NCBI RefSeq assembly: GCF_004216475.1
Contig: NZ_CP022303.1
Coordinates: 62,001 to 126,000, forward strand
Source of the DNA: Thalassococcus sp. S3
GTDB taxonomy: Bacteria; Pseudomonadota; Alphaproteobacteria; Rhodobacterales; Rhodobacteraceae
Reading direction: 5' to 3'
DNA length: 64,000 bases
The translations under genes and the position numbers were made by a program. The notes below the pieces were generated by a model. The model ran no database searches, was not told the origin of the DNA, and worked only from the letters and a program-made list of their open reading frames with translations. Within the stretch, counting starts at the first letter, position 1, and each line of letters starts with the position of its first letter. Shown piece after piece: positions 16,866-24,937 of the stretch.

Positions 16866-18059
16866 ATGATCCGTTTTCTGCATCAATCCCTTGCTCTGTC
16901 CCTGACCAATCTGCGGTCCGTACACCGCAGGGCCTGGATCTCTCTCTCCATGGTGTGCTCCGTCGCCCTTGTCGTGGTGGTTCTGCTGGGCTTTCTTTCG
17001 ATGGCCAACGGGTTCCGTCAGACGCTTGATGCGACCGGGGCCGACGATGTCGGAATGGTCGTCAGCCGCGCCGCGATCGGCGAAGCGATGAGCAGCCTGT
17101 CGACCCGTCAAACTCACCTGATCGAAGAAGCGCCCGGCATTGAAAGGACAGAAAGTGGCCAGCCCATTATGTCGGCCGAGCTTCTGGTGCCGGTCGATGC
17201 GGTCAGCGTTGACGACGGCCAGGCCGCGACCCTCTCTCTGCGTGGCGTTGGCCCGCAAGGGCTCGCGTTGCGGGCCAACGTGGACATCGCCTCTGGCCGC
17301 ATGTTCGAGCCCGGCGCGGCGGAGATTATCGTCGGTCAACGGCTGGCCGGCAGATATCAGGACATGGATGTGGGCGACACGATCTCCTTTGGACGTTCGG
17401 AGTGGACGGTCGTCGGGCACTTCACCGCGGGTGGCAGTGTGTTCGAATCCGAAATGATGACCGATCGCGGCATGGTTCAGACCCTCTTTGACCGTCAGAA
17501 CGTCGTCCAAAGCGTGCGTGTGAAGCTGACCGGCCCCGAACGTTTTGAAGAGTTCCGCGCCTATGTCGAGGATGAGCTGGATATGGGCCTGACCGCCCAT
17601 ACCGAAAAGGCATTCTTTGCTGCGCAAGCCAGCGATGTGAGCCGTATCATCCTGTTTCTCGGCTGGCCTCTGGCCATCGTGATGGCCATCGGTGCCGCGG
17701 CAGGGGCGATGACGACGATGTATAGCTCCGTCTCGGACCGTCGGGTCGAAATCGCGACGGTGCGTGCGATCGGATATTCCCGGGGCGCGGCCTTTATGGG
17801 CACCCTTGTCGAAGCGGTCGCGCTGACGGTTCTGGGATGCGCCGTAGGGGTGGCCATTGCCTGGCTCGGCCTCGATGGCTGGAGCGCATCGACCCGTGGC
17901 GGCGCCAATACGCAACTCGCCTTCGAACTGGCCCTGTCCTGGCCGATTGTCGTGAATGCCAGCATCATGGCGCTGTGCGTCGGGTTTCTGGGTGGGGGCC
18001 TCCCGGCCTTCCGTGCAACCCGTGTCCCCCTGCGGAGCGCCATGACCGGACGAAGCTGA
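16866..18059 (+). CDS. ABC exporter permease 2 (FtsX/MacB fold)
   Basis: A 397-residue protein with the same layout as permease 1: an N-terminal helix (about 20-45), a periplasmic domain, and three C-terminal helices. The C-terminal helices contain the family motif VEIATVRAIGYSRG (about 298-311). It is clearly divergent from permease 1 and ends the long operon. A strong hairpin lies 35 bases downstream, which probably separates this operon from the monooxygenase genes. Confidence 0.85.
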   Translation: MIRFLHQSLALSLTNLRSVHRRAWISLSMVCSVALVVVVLLGFLSMANGFRQTLDATGADDVGMVVSRAAIGEAMSSLSTRQTHLIEEAPGIERTESGQPIMSAELLVPVDAVSVDDGQAATLSLRGVGPQGLALRANVDIASGRMFEPGAAEIIVGQRLAGRYQDMDVGDTISFGRSEWTVVGHFTAGGSVFESEMMTDRGMVQTLFDRQNVVQSVRVKLTGPERFEEFRAYVEDELDMGLTAHTEKAFFAAQASDVSRIILFLGWPLAIVMAIGAAAGAMTTMYSSVSDRRVEIATVRAIGYSRGAAFMGTLVEAVALTVLGCAVGVAIAWLGLDGWSASTRGGANTQLAFELALSWPIVVNASIMALCVGFLGGGLPAFRATRVPLRSAMTGRS

Positions 18060-18093
18060 TAGCGGTCCCCCTCCCGTGACCGCCGTCACATCT

Positions 18094-18135
18094 GCCGCCG
18101 GGAGGTGCTCTCCCTCCTCCCGACCTCCCGGCGGC
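18094..18135 (+). terminator. strong hairpin between exporter and monooxygenase genes
   Basis: A perfect 13-bp inverted repeat, GCCGCCGGGAGGT (18094-18106) and ACCTCCCGGCGGC (18123-18135), with a 16-base loop. No U-tract follows, so it may be an RNA-processing or stabilising hairpin or an attenuator rather than a classical terminator. Confidence 0.6.
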
Positions 18136-18201
18136 TTCCAACGCTACCAGATACCTGTCTCTGCGACCTGACCCTCTCAAGTCTCCCGAAAGGAACGCCC
18201 C

Positions 18202-19218
18202 ATGAAACTCCTGACAACCGCGCCCCCCTCCGTTCGGTTCGCACCCAAGACTTATCTGGATGCAGTCACTGACCTGGCCCGTTGGAACGAAGCCGCGGGC
18301 GTCGAGGGGATGCTGATGTATACCGACAACAGCCTGATGGATCCCTGGTGCGTGGCGCAGGCCGTGATGGAAGGGACCGAGCGTTTCGTGCCTCTGGTCG
18401 CGGTTCAGCCGATCTATATGTCGCCCCTGGCCGCGGCGCGCAAAGTGTCGTCGCTGGCCTTTCTTTATGGACGCAAGATGGCGCTGAACATGGTTGCCGG
18501 CGGGTTCAAGAAGGACCTTGAGCAATTGGGCGACGCCACCGAACACGACGCGCGCTATGATCGTCTGGTTGAATATACCCAGATCCTTCAGGCCCTGCTG
18601 CGGGGCGGGCCTGTCACCTTTTCCGGGGCCTATTACCAGGTGTCCAACCTCAAGCTTTCGCCAGCCCTGCCGCCGGAATTGATGCCCGATATCTATCTTT
18701 CCGGCGCATCCGATGCCTGCCTTGCCGCCGCCGCCACGTTAGAGGCGACGCGGTTCAGCTATACCAAACCGCCCGCCGATCTTGAGCCCAAGGCCCCCCT
18801 TCCCGGCGCGGGACGGCTGGGCCTGCGGTTCGGCGTGATCGCCCGGCCTGACGCAGAAGAAGCCTGGGCCATCGCACGCGACCGCTTTCCGGCGGACCGG
18901 CGCGGGCAAATGGCGCACAAGATGGCGCGGGGGGTTACCGATTCCGTCTGGCATCACGAGATCTCTGAACTGGCGGACGACCTGCACGACGCGCGTGACG
19001 GGGCCTATTGGCTCTATCCGATCAAGAATTACAGGACCTTCTGTCCCTATCTTGTCGGCAGCTATGATGAGGTTGCGGACTATATCAGACGCTATGCCGC
19101 GCTGGGCTTTCGGTGCCTGATCCTCGACGTGCCGCAATCTCAGGACGATCTGGCCCATGCCATGACCGCATATCACCGCAGCAGCGTGCAGACACAGCCC
19201 GTCGTGCAACCCGCCTAA
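18202..19218 (+). CDS. luciferase-like (LLM class) flavin-dependent monooxygenase
   Basis: A 338-residue bacterial-luciferase-fold protein. ALNMVAGGFKKDL (about 94-106), SGASDACLAAAA (about 174-185) and the C-terminal YIRRYAALGFRCLIL match the FMN/substrate framework of SsuD-like monooxygenases. The ATG follows GAAAGGAAC. No flavin reductase gene is adjacent, so FMNH2 would come from elsewhere. BtrO of butirosin biosynthesis, an LLM enzyme that hydroxylates an ACP-bound aminoacyl group, is a relevant precedent because a BtrK-like decarboxylase is also present here. Its substrate is inferred, not shown. Confidence 0.8.
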   Translation: MKLLTTAPPSVRFAPKTYLDAVTDLARWNEAAGVEGMLMYTDNSLMDPWCVAQAVMEGTERFVPLVAVQPIYMSPLAAARKVSSLAFLYGRKMALNMVAGGFKKDLEQLGDATEHDARYDRLVEYTQILQALLRGGPVTFSGAYYQVSNLKLSPALPPELMPDIYLSGASDACLAAAATLEATRFSYTKPPADLEPKAPLPGAGRLGLRFGVIARPDAEEAWAIARDRFPADRRGQMAHKMARGVTDSVWHHEISELADDLHDARDGAYWLYPIKNYRTFCPYLVGSYDEVADYIRRYAALGFRCLILDVPQSQDDLAHAMTAYHRSSVQTQPVVQPA

Positions 19219-19239
19219 CCTGACAGAGGATTGGGACAT

Positions 19240-20397
19240 ATGTTCAAACGCGAACTCTTTTCGGCCGGACATGAGGCGTTGCGAGAAGACGTCGGCGCCT
19301 TTCTGGAAGCCGAAATCGTTCCGCATCACGATGACTGGGCCGCGTCAGGTCACATCCCACGCGAAGTGTGGCGCAAGGCCGGTGCCGCTGGTCTGTTGTG
19401 CCGAACCGTGCCACGCGAATATGGCGGGGTGGGCGGCAGCTTTATCGACTCTGTCGTCATCATCGAGGAACTGGCCAAGCGCCGCATTTCGGGTTTGCTG
19501 AGTTTTCTGCAAAGCGACATCGTCGCGCCCTTCATCCTCAAGCTCGGGTCCGAAGATCAGAAGGCACATTGGCTACCTGGTTTCTGCTCGGGAGAGACCC
19601 TGGGCGCCATCGCCATGACCGAACCGCAGGGCGGCAGCGATATCAGCGGGCTTAAAACCCGCGCGCAGCGGCACGGAGAGGGGCTTTTGCTGGATGGGAC
19701 AAAGACCCATATCTCCAACGGTTCCGCTGCGGATGTGATCATTGTGGCCGCCCGTGCCGATGACGGGGCGCCCGGCCAACAACCCGCGATCAGCCTGATC
19801 CTTGCCGAAGCCGCGCGACCGGGAATAAACCGCACGCGGATCGCCAAGTCGGGCATGCCTGCGCTCGATACCAGCGAGATCACGTTCGACAATTGCCTAG
19901 TTCCCTCCGGCAACCTTTTGGGGGCCGAGGGTATGGGGTTTGTCTATCTCATGACGTTTTTGGGGATCGAACGATTGGCCCTGGCCATCTACGCACAGGC
20001 CTCCGCGGAACGGATGTTGCGCGACCTCATCGCCGATTGTGACGCCCGCAAAGGGGTGGAGGGGACGGTTCTCGACTTTCAGAACACACGGTTTTCGCTG
20101 GCCGATCTCTACAGCGCCTGTGCCGTGAACCGCGCCTTTATCGACAATTGCATCAAGGTGGCCGAAGCCGGGCGTCCCGATCCGAAAGGGGCCTGCATCG
20201 CCAAATTGCGTGCGACCGATTGCTTGCGTCAGATCGCGGCGCTGGGCGTGCAATATCGTGGTGCGGCCGGGATCAGCGGCGAAAGCGGCTCTCGCGCCAC
20301 TCAGGATATGGTTGACAGCGCGGTCCAGTCGGTCTGGGGCGGAACCAGCGAGATCATGCGCGATGTGATCGGGCGCGGGCTGGCCAGCGTCTTGTGA
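19240..20397 (+). CDS. acyl-CoA/acyl-ACP dehydrogenase
   Basis: A 385-residue flavin dehydrogenase with IAMTEPQGGSD and the C-terminal VWGGTSEIM. Gly replaces Glu at the MCAD base position, and Glu in FLGIERLALA fits the alternative base site used in isovaleryl-CoA and long-chain dehydrogenases. AGAGGA at 19225-19230 supports the ATG at 19240 rather than the TTG at 19231. Relatives that oxidise carrier-bound aminoacyl groups (prolyl-PCP dehydrogenases) work with stand-alone adenylation enzymes and free carriers, as here. The next gene, a PPTase, overlaps its stop by 4 bases. Confidence 0.85.
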   Translation: MFKRELFSAGHEALREDVGAFLEAEIVPHHDDWAASGHIPREVWRKAGAAGLLCRTVPREYGGVGGSFIDSVVIIEELAKRRISGLLSFLQSDIVAPFILKLGSEDQKAHWLPGFCSGETLGAIAMTEPQGGSDISGLKTRAQRHGEGLLLDGTKTHISNGSAADVIIVAARADDGAPGQQPAISLILAEAARPGINRTRIAKSGMPALDTSEITFDNCLVPSGNLLGAEGMGFVYLMTFLGIERLALAIYAQASAERMLRDLIADCDARKGVEGTVLDFQNTRFSLADLYSACAVNRAFIDNCIKVAEAGRPDPKGACIAKLRATDCLRQIAALGVQYRGAAGISGESGSRATQDMVDSAVQSVWGGTSEIMRDVIGRGLASVL

Positions 20398-21071
20398 GCA
20401 TGACGGCCGTCGATGTCCTGCACGTGGTCGCTTGTGCGGACCAGCCGGATCTGGCCCGCACCTGTCTGTCCGCGACCGAGCGGGCCCATGCGAAGCGTAT
20501 CGCTAACACTGCCGCAAGGGCACTCTACATATCCGCACATGAGACCTTGCGCCGGGCACTGGCGGAGCGGCTCGATATAGCGCCGCGCCGTGTCCCCATC
20601 GTCGCAGGATGGAACGGTCGCCCGGAACTGGCAGAAGGGGCGCGACCCAGTTTCAACCTAAGCCATTCCGGAGGTCGCGCGATCATCGCGATATGCGACG
20701 AGGGCGATGTCGGTGTCGATATCGAGCGTCAGCGCCCCCGCCGTTCCGCGTCCCGCCTGGCGGAGCGGCTCTTCGCCGAGGAGGAGCGAACCGCGCTCGC
20801 CGCGTTGGAGCCTGCCTGTTTTTCCTTGGCCTTCACCGAACTCTGGACTTTGAAAGAGGCGTTCATCAAAGCAACCGGCGAAGGGTTGGCGCGTCCCCTT
20901 AACAGTTTCGCGATCGACTGGACGGTCCCAAGGCTGGTTCGGGGGCAGGGGGATGCCGACTGGGTGCTCGATACGCTTCCCGTTGGTCCCGGCTATCGGG
21001 CAGCGCTGGCTATTCGTGGCGCAAGCTCTTGTTCTGTAACACACAAAATCGCAAAGCCGCTACAATCATAA
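20394..21071 (+). CDS. 4'-phosphopantetheinyl transferase (Sfp type)
   Basis: A 225-residue enzyme that transfers phosphopantetheine from CoA to carrier-protein serines. The visible signatures are FNLSHSGG (CoA-binding), VGVDIE (Mg-binding) and FTELWTLKEAFIKATG (catalytic Glu/Lys helix). The start is GTG at 20394, overlapping the upstream stop, or ATG at 20400. It is the dedicated activator for the two free carrier proteins of this locus and confirms that carrier-bound chemistry is in use. Confidence 0.92.
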   Translation: MSMTAVDVLHVVACADQPDLARTCLSATERAHAKRIANTAARALYISAHETLRRALAERLDIAPRRVPIVAGWNGRPELAEGARPSFNLSHSGGRAIIAICDEGDVGVDIERQRPRRSASRLAERLFAEEERTALAALEPACFSLAFTELWTLKEAFIKATGEGLARPLNSFAIDWTVPRLVRGQGDADWVLDTLPVGPGYRAALAIRGASSCSVTHKIAKPLQS

Positions 21072-21234
21072 GTAATAGGCAGAAGGTTGCCAGAACTTCC
21101 TATAGTTGAGCAACGCAGTGCAGACCCAAAAGAATCCTGTATCAATAAGAAGTGAGAACAGTGTTTGGCGGCCGAATTGTAAATTGCGCGGAGATCGGCC
21201 GGCGACACGTCAAAACTTGTAATCGGAGGGTTTG

Positions 21235-22332
21235 GTGCTCCTATTTCCGCTCCCGTTTCTGACGGCGTTTTTTCTGATTTTCATTCTGCTCTATGTCGCA
21301 CGCCATGTCGGTCGCGGATTGCCCTATCTGGCACTGATCACAATCAGCGCCTATGCCTTGCAATCGGTTTTGATGGGGGTGCATTGGGGTCTTGCGGATA
21401 TCCCGCGCGCGATTATCGCCTCGCTGGCCATCGTGCTCCCCCCGTTGACCTGGCTCACCTTGAACACCCTCGCAGGCCGTATCTCGGCACGCGTGCGGGT
21501 TGTGTCTCTGGTGGGCACTGTCCTGTTGCTGATCTTGCTGAATGCCGCGTTCTATTTTCAGCTTTCAACTGTGATCGAATTGGCGGGCATCCTCGTCTAC
21601 CTGCTCTTCGGGCTTCATCTTGTCTGGCTCGGCTGGCATCAGGAGCTTGACTGGATGGCCAACCGCCCCCTGCACGCGGTCCTTCCGACCCAGCGGGCGT
21701 TTTTTCTGACCGGCGCGCTGTTGTTGATTTCGGCCGGGGTCGACGCGATGGTGGCCGTGGATATCCGCCTGAATGACAGCCAGATTTCCTCCGCCCTGGT
21801 GGGGTATTCTAACCTCACGCTCCTCCTGATCCTTGTTCTGATGTTCTTTCGCGTCGGGAGCCCGCCGCGTTCGGTTGCCGTCCCGGAACCAGCTCTGCCC
21901 GGTGGGTCCAGCGAAGATGATGACGGTCCCACCGCCCAGGAAATCCTTGATCTTCTAGATGCGGAAATGGAGAAAAACCATCTCTACCGCAGCGAGAACC
22001 TGTCGCTCAATCAGATTGCCAGGCGGATCCGCTTGCCTGCTCGCCAGGTGTCGAGCGCCGTCAATTCGCTCAGGGCGATGAACGTGCCGCAATATGTCAA
22101 CACATTCCGTATCAAGGACGCATGTCGCATCCTCGAGGAAACCGACATGCCTGTCACTGAAATCGTCTTTGCCGTGGGGTTCACCACCAAATCGAATTTC
22201 AACCGGGAGTTTCAGCGTGTCACGGGCGTCAACCCCAGCGAATGGCGCACGAGGTCACGGAAATTCGGCGCCTCCAAGGACGTGTCCGCGTCTGACACGC
22301 GAAAGCTTTCGCGGAGCAAGGTGACAAGTTGA
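21235..22332 (+). CDS. membrane-anchored AraC-family transcriptional regulator
   Basis: About 365 residues. The N-terminal 200 or so residues contain six to seven hydrophobic helices, and the C-terminal 100 residues carry an AraC double helix-turn-helix (LSLNQIARRIRLP, TEIVFAVGFTTKSNFNREF). The start is uncertain: GGAGGG at 21225-21230 precedes a TTG at 21232 and a GTG at 21235. A 160-base gap separates it from the PPTase gene, so it has its own leader. It is a plausible sensor and local regulator of the biosynthetic locus. What it senses at the membrane is unknown. Confidence 0.82.
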   Translation: MLLFPLPFLTAFFLIFILLYVARHVGRGLPYLALITISAYALQSVLMGVHWGLADIPRAIIASLAIVLPPLTWLTLNTLAGRISARVRVVSLVGTVLLLILLNAAFYFQLSTVIELAGILVYLLFGLHLVWLGWHQELDWMANRPLHAVLPTQRAFFLTGALLLISAGVDAMVAVDIRLNDSQISSALVGYSNLTLLLILVLMFFRVGSPPRSVAVPEPALPGGSSEDDDGPTAQEILDLLDAEMEKNHLYRSENLSLNQIARRIRLPARQVSSAVNSLRAMNVPQYVNTFRIKDACRILEETDMPVTEIVFAVGFTTKSNFNREFQRVTGVNPSEWRTRSRKFGASKDVSASDTRKLSRSKVTS

Positions 22333-22829
22333 GCCCTTAAAGCACACCTTCGGCAACCTCCGTCTTGATGGGAGTGATATGATCGCGCCCAGATCGTGAT
22401 CTCTCCGTTTGAGGCGGGCAAACGGACCAGGTGTGGTTCTGCGCTTCGCCTATATATTTCGCTAGGAACGAGGAAACGGCTTATTTAGTCCCCCCACCGA
22501 CGCCTCGGCTCTTGTCGAGGCGCGTTGATACGTCAGGCGCGCGTCTTTTCTGATGTTTGTATTTGCCCATGGGCTTTCCTGTTCACCTAATATGCAGATG
22601 AGCAACATGTTCTTATGGTCGACTGATCCTGCACGCCCCTCAAGATCCACCAAACGGGTTCAATCCTCTCTTCCCAACTCCGAAATTAGCGCCCCGTTCC
22701 GTGTCTATGGCAGGCAAAAGAACTCTGTTGGGCGATTGTCTGTCCTGGTCTTCCGCCCGGAGCTCATGTTTCATTTCGAAAGTCCCTCTACCTGCTGGCG
22801 CGCGGGATCTAGACATCGGTTGTTGTCTG
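22333..22829. other. 497-base gene-free gap with two inverted repeats
   Basis: No convincing gene on either strand. Two perfect inverted repeats are visible: TCCGTTTG/CAAACGGA at 22404-22426 (8-bp stem, 7-base loop) and CGCCTCG/CGAGGCG at 22501-22522 (7-bp stem, 8-base loop). Neither has a clear T-run. The gap lies between the 3' ends of the convergent AraC gene and flgI, so the hairpins may end transcription of one or both. The region looks less GC-rich than its flanks and marks the border between the biosynthetic and flagellar loci. Confidence 0.5.
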
Positions 22830-23930
22830 TTACCGGACTACAAACTCGGCATGAAGGGCGCCTGCGGCCTTGATGCTTTTGAGAATGTCGATCATGTCGC
22901 GCGGGGAAACACCCAATGCGTTCAGGCCCGCGATCACTTCGGAGAGTGATGTACCATCGGGCACTTCGGCCAAGCCAATTCCGTCTTCTTCCTCGATTTC
23001 GGCGGCTGTTCTCGGGATCACGACCGTTTCCCCATCGGCAAACGGGTTTGGCTGGACAGCAAGAGGCTGTTCCTCAATGCGAAGCGTCAGGTTGCCCTGT
23101 GAGACCGCAACCCTCGAGATGCGCACGTCCTCGCCCAGCACAATCGTGCCGGAGCGCTGATCGACAACGACCCGCGCACGGCGCTCGGGCTCAACCCTGA
23201 TGTTTTCAATTCGCCCGATCGCATGAGCGGTGGATGCCATCCGGGTGGCTTCGATACTGACTTCCACCGTTCCAGAATCCAGCATGACCGCGACGGCGCG
23301 TCTGAAATCCCGGTTGATGGCAGCCTCGATCCGGCTTGCCGTGGTGAAGTCCGGTTCGCGCAAGGCGAGGCGGACAGAGGATAGGGAGGCAAATTCGAAA
23401 TCCACCTCTCGCTCGATCCGGGCCCCGGATGGGATGACCCCAGACGTTGGCACGCCCTGGACAACGCTTGCAGCCTCGCCCTCCGCTGATGCGCCACCCG
23501 CAATGATTGTACCTTGCGCCACGGCATAGATCTCCCCGTCGGCGGCATTGAGGGGGGTCATGATCAGGGTGCCGCCCAAAAGGCTCTTTGCGTCGCCGAT
23601 CGCCGAGACGGTCACGTCGATCTGGCTCCCGGCTCTTGCAAAGGGCGGCAAGCTTCCGGTCACGAAAACCGCTGCGACGTTTTTCGGGCGAAACTGTTCC
23701 CCGGTCACGTTTACGCCGAGACGCTCCAGCGTGTTCGTCATGATCTCTTCGGTAAAGGGCGCGTTTCGCAGCCCGTCCCCGGTGCCGTTAAGCCCCACAA
23801 CGAGGCCATAGCCAACAAGATCATTCCCGCGTACCCCGTCAAATTCCACGAGATCCTTCAGGCGGATCGGATTCGCAACCGCAACGATCGGCAAAAGCGT
23901 CAACAGGACGATTGTCAGAAAGGGTCTCAT
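22830..23930 (-). CDS. flgI: flagellar P-ring protein FlgI
   Basis: A 366-residue periplasmic protein forming the P ring around the rod. It has a signal peptide (about 1-19), then IRLKDLVEFDGVRGNDLVGY and VVGLNGTGDG, both highly characteristic of FlgI. Length matches the family. The start overlaps the flgL stop by 4 bases, and it is the last gene of the flgE-flgK-flgL-flgI operon. Confidence 0.97.
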   Translation of the reverse strand: MRPFLTIVLLTLLPIVAVANPIRLKDLVEFDGVRGNDLVGYGLVVGLNGTGDGLRNAPFTEEIMTNTLERLGVNVTGEQFRPKNVAAVFVTGSLPPFARAGSQIDVTVSAIGDAKSLLGGTLIMTPLNAADGEIYAVAQGTIIAGGASAEGEAASVVQGVPTSGVIPSGARIEREVDFEFASLSSVRLALREPDFTTASRIEAAINRDFRRAVAVMLDSGTVEVSIEATRMASTAHAIGRIENIRVEPERRARVVVDQRSGTIVLGEDVRISRVAVSQGNLTLRIEEQPLAVQPNPFADGETVVIPRTAAEIEEEDGIGLAEVPDGTSLSEVIAGLNALGVSPRDMIDILKSIKAAGALHAEFVVR

Positions 23931-24934
23931 CTCAGAAAGCTCGTCAATGACAACTGAGACATGCGCACGGTCACCGCGTAAAGGCTTTCGAGGCGAAATT
24001 GCGCGTCTTCAAGACGGACAGCTGTTTCATAGGGATCCGCCTCCAAAAGGGCGCCTCTGGCGTAGTCAAGCGATGTCCGTTCAGCGGCATTTCTGGCTGA
24101 AACTTCGGCAAGCCTGGACTGCCCGGCGCCAAGTTCAGTGCGTATTACCGTCAAATCGTCTTCCGAATTCTTCAAGGACGACCCCCTTTCCGTCAGAAAT
24201 CCGCGGAGCTCTGCTGCATCCAGATCGGTCTCACCGCCCGCGGCCAGCGCAGCGAGAGCCGTCGCCTGGATCGCGTCCCGGAAAGCCTCATCATCAGCGC
24301 GCCATGTGAAAGACACGTGCGTATCTTCGCCGATCTCCACCGGCGCAAGGGGCACGTCGGACCCCGAATAGGCCAGCGCCCGAAAACCTCCGGGGTCGTC
24401 AAACCAATCCTGAGCTGCCTGCGAGATGTCAGCGGCACTCGTCAAGCCCGCGATTTCGGCCTTGAGCGCGCTCAATATCGTTTCGCTGTCGGCCATGGGC
24501 GCGCGGTCTGTCTGCGTCCCGGCAAAGAGATACCGACCGCTTGCCGAACTGTTCAAGGCGTATGTCATTGTATCGAGGGCAGTCCGTGCATCTTCCGCAA
24601 TAGCGTCGAAACCCGGTCCCGTGGAGCCGCCCCCTAGAGAGAGCAAAGTGTTGCCAAGACCTCCGCTCGCGTCCTGCAACCGACCCATGACCACCTCGGC
24701 TGTTGCAAAGACGGCGTCTGTTTCCCCTGCGCTCAGCCGGTAACCGTCAAGCATGGTCATCCGGTGTTCGATGTCTGATAGCCTTGTATAATCGCCACCC
24801 AGACGCTCCAGAACATCTTGAGTGCGCCCGGAGGCCAGTTCATCCGTCAGTCGTTCGATCGTGTGTCGAATTCTGCTTGTTTGGTTCATTGTGGCGAAGC
24901 TGCTCGCAAGATCGCCGATCGAATAGGCACACAT
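23927..24934 (-). CDS. flgL: flagellar hook-filament junction protein FlgL
   Basis: A 335-residue flagellin-like junction protein exported by the type III apparatus. The C-terminal part (RTSLDYARGALLEADPYETA, then a short helix) and the N-terminal helix fit HAP3. It lies 3 bases after flgK and overlaps flgI, the usual order. The N-terminus is less conserved than the C-terminus, but context makes the call secure. Confidence 0.9.
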   Translation of the reverse strand: MCAYSIGDLASSFATMNQTSRIRHTIERLTDELASGRTQDVLERLGGDYTRLSDIEHRMTMLDGYRLSAGETDAVFATAEVVMGRLQDASGGLGNTLLSLGGGSTGPGFDAIAEDARTALDTMTYALNSSASGRYLFAGTQTDRAPMADSETILSALKAEIAGLTSAADISQAAQDWFDDPGGFRALAYSGSDVPLAPVEIGEDTHVSFTWRADDEAFRDAIQATALAALAAGGETDLDAAELRGFLTERGSSLKNSEDDLTVIRTELGAGQSRLAEVSARNAAERTSLDYARGALLEADPYETAVRLEDAQFRLESLYAVTVRMSQLSLTSFLR

Positions 24935-24937
24935 CGC

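Noticed and set aside
15293..16867. 524-codon open frame on the minus strand
   Set aside because: It is antisense to the ABC ATPase and permease genes, both well supported.
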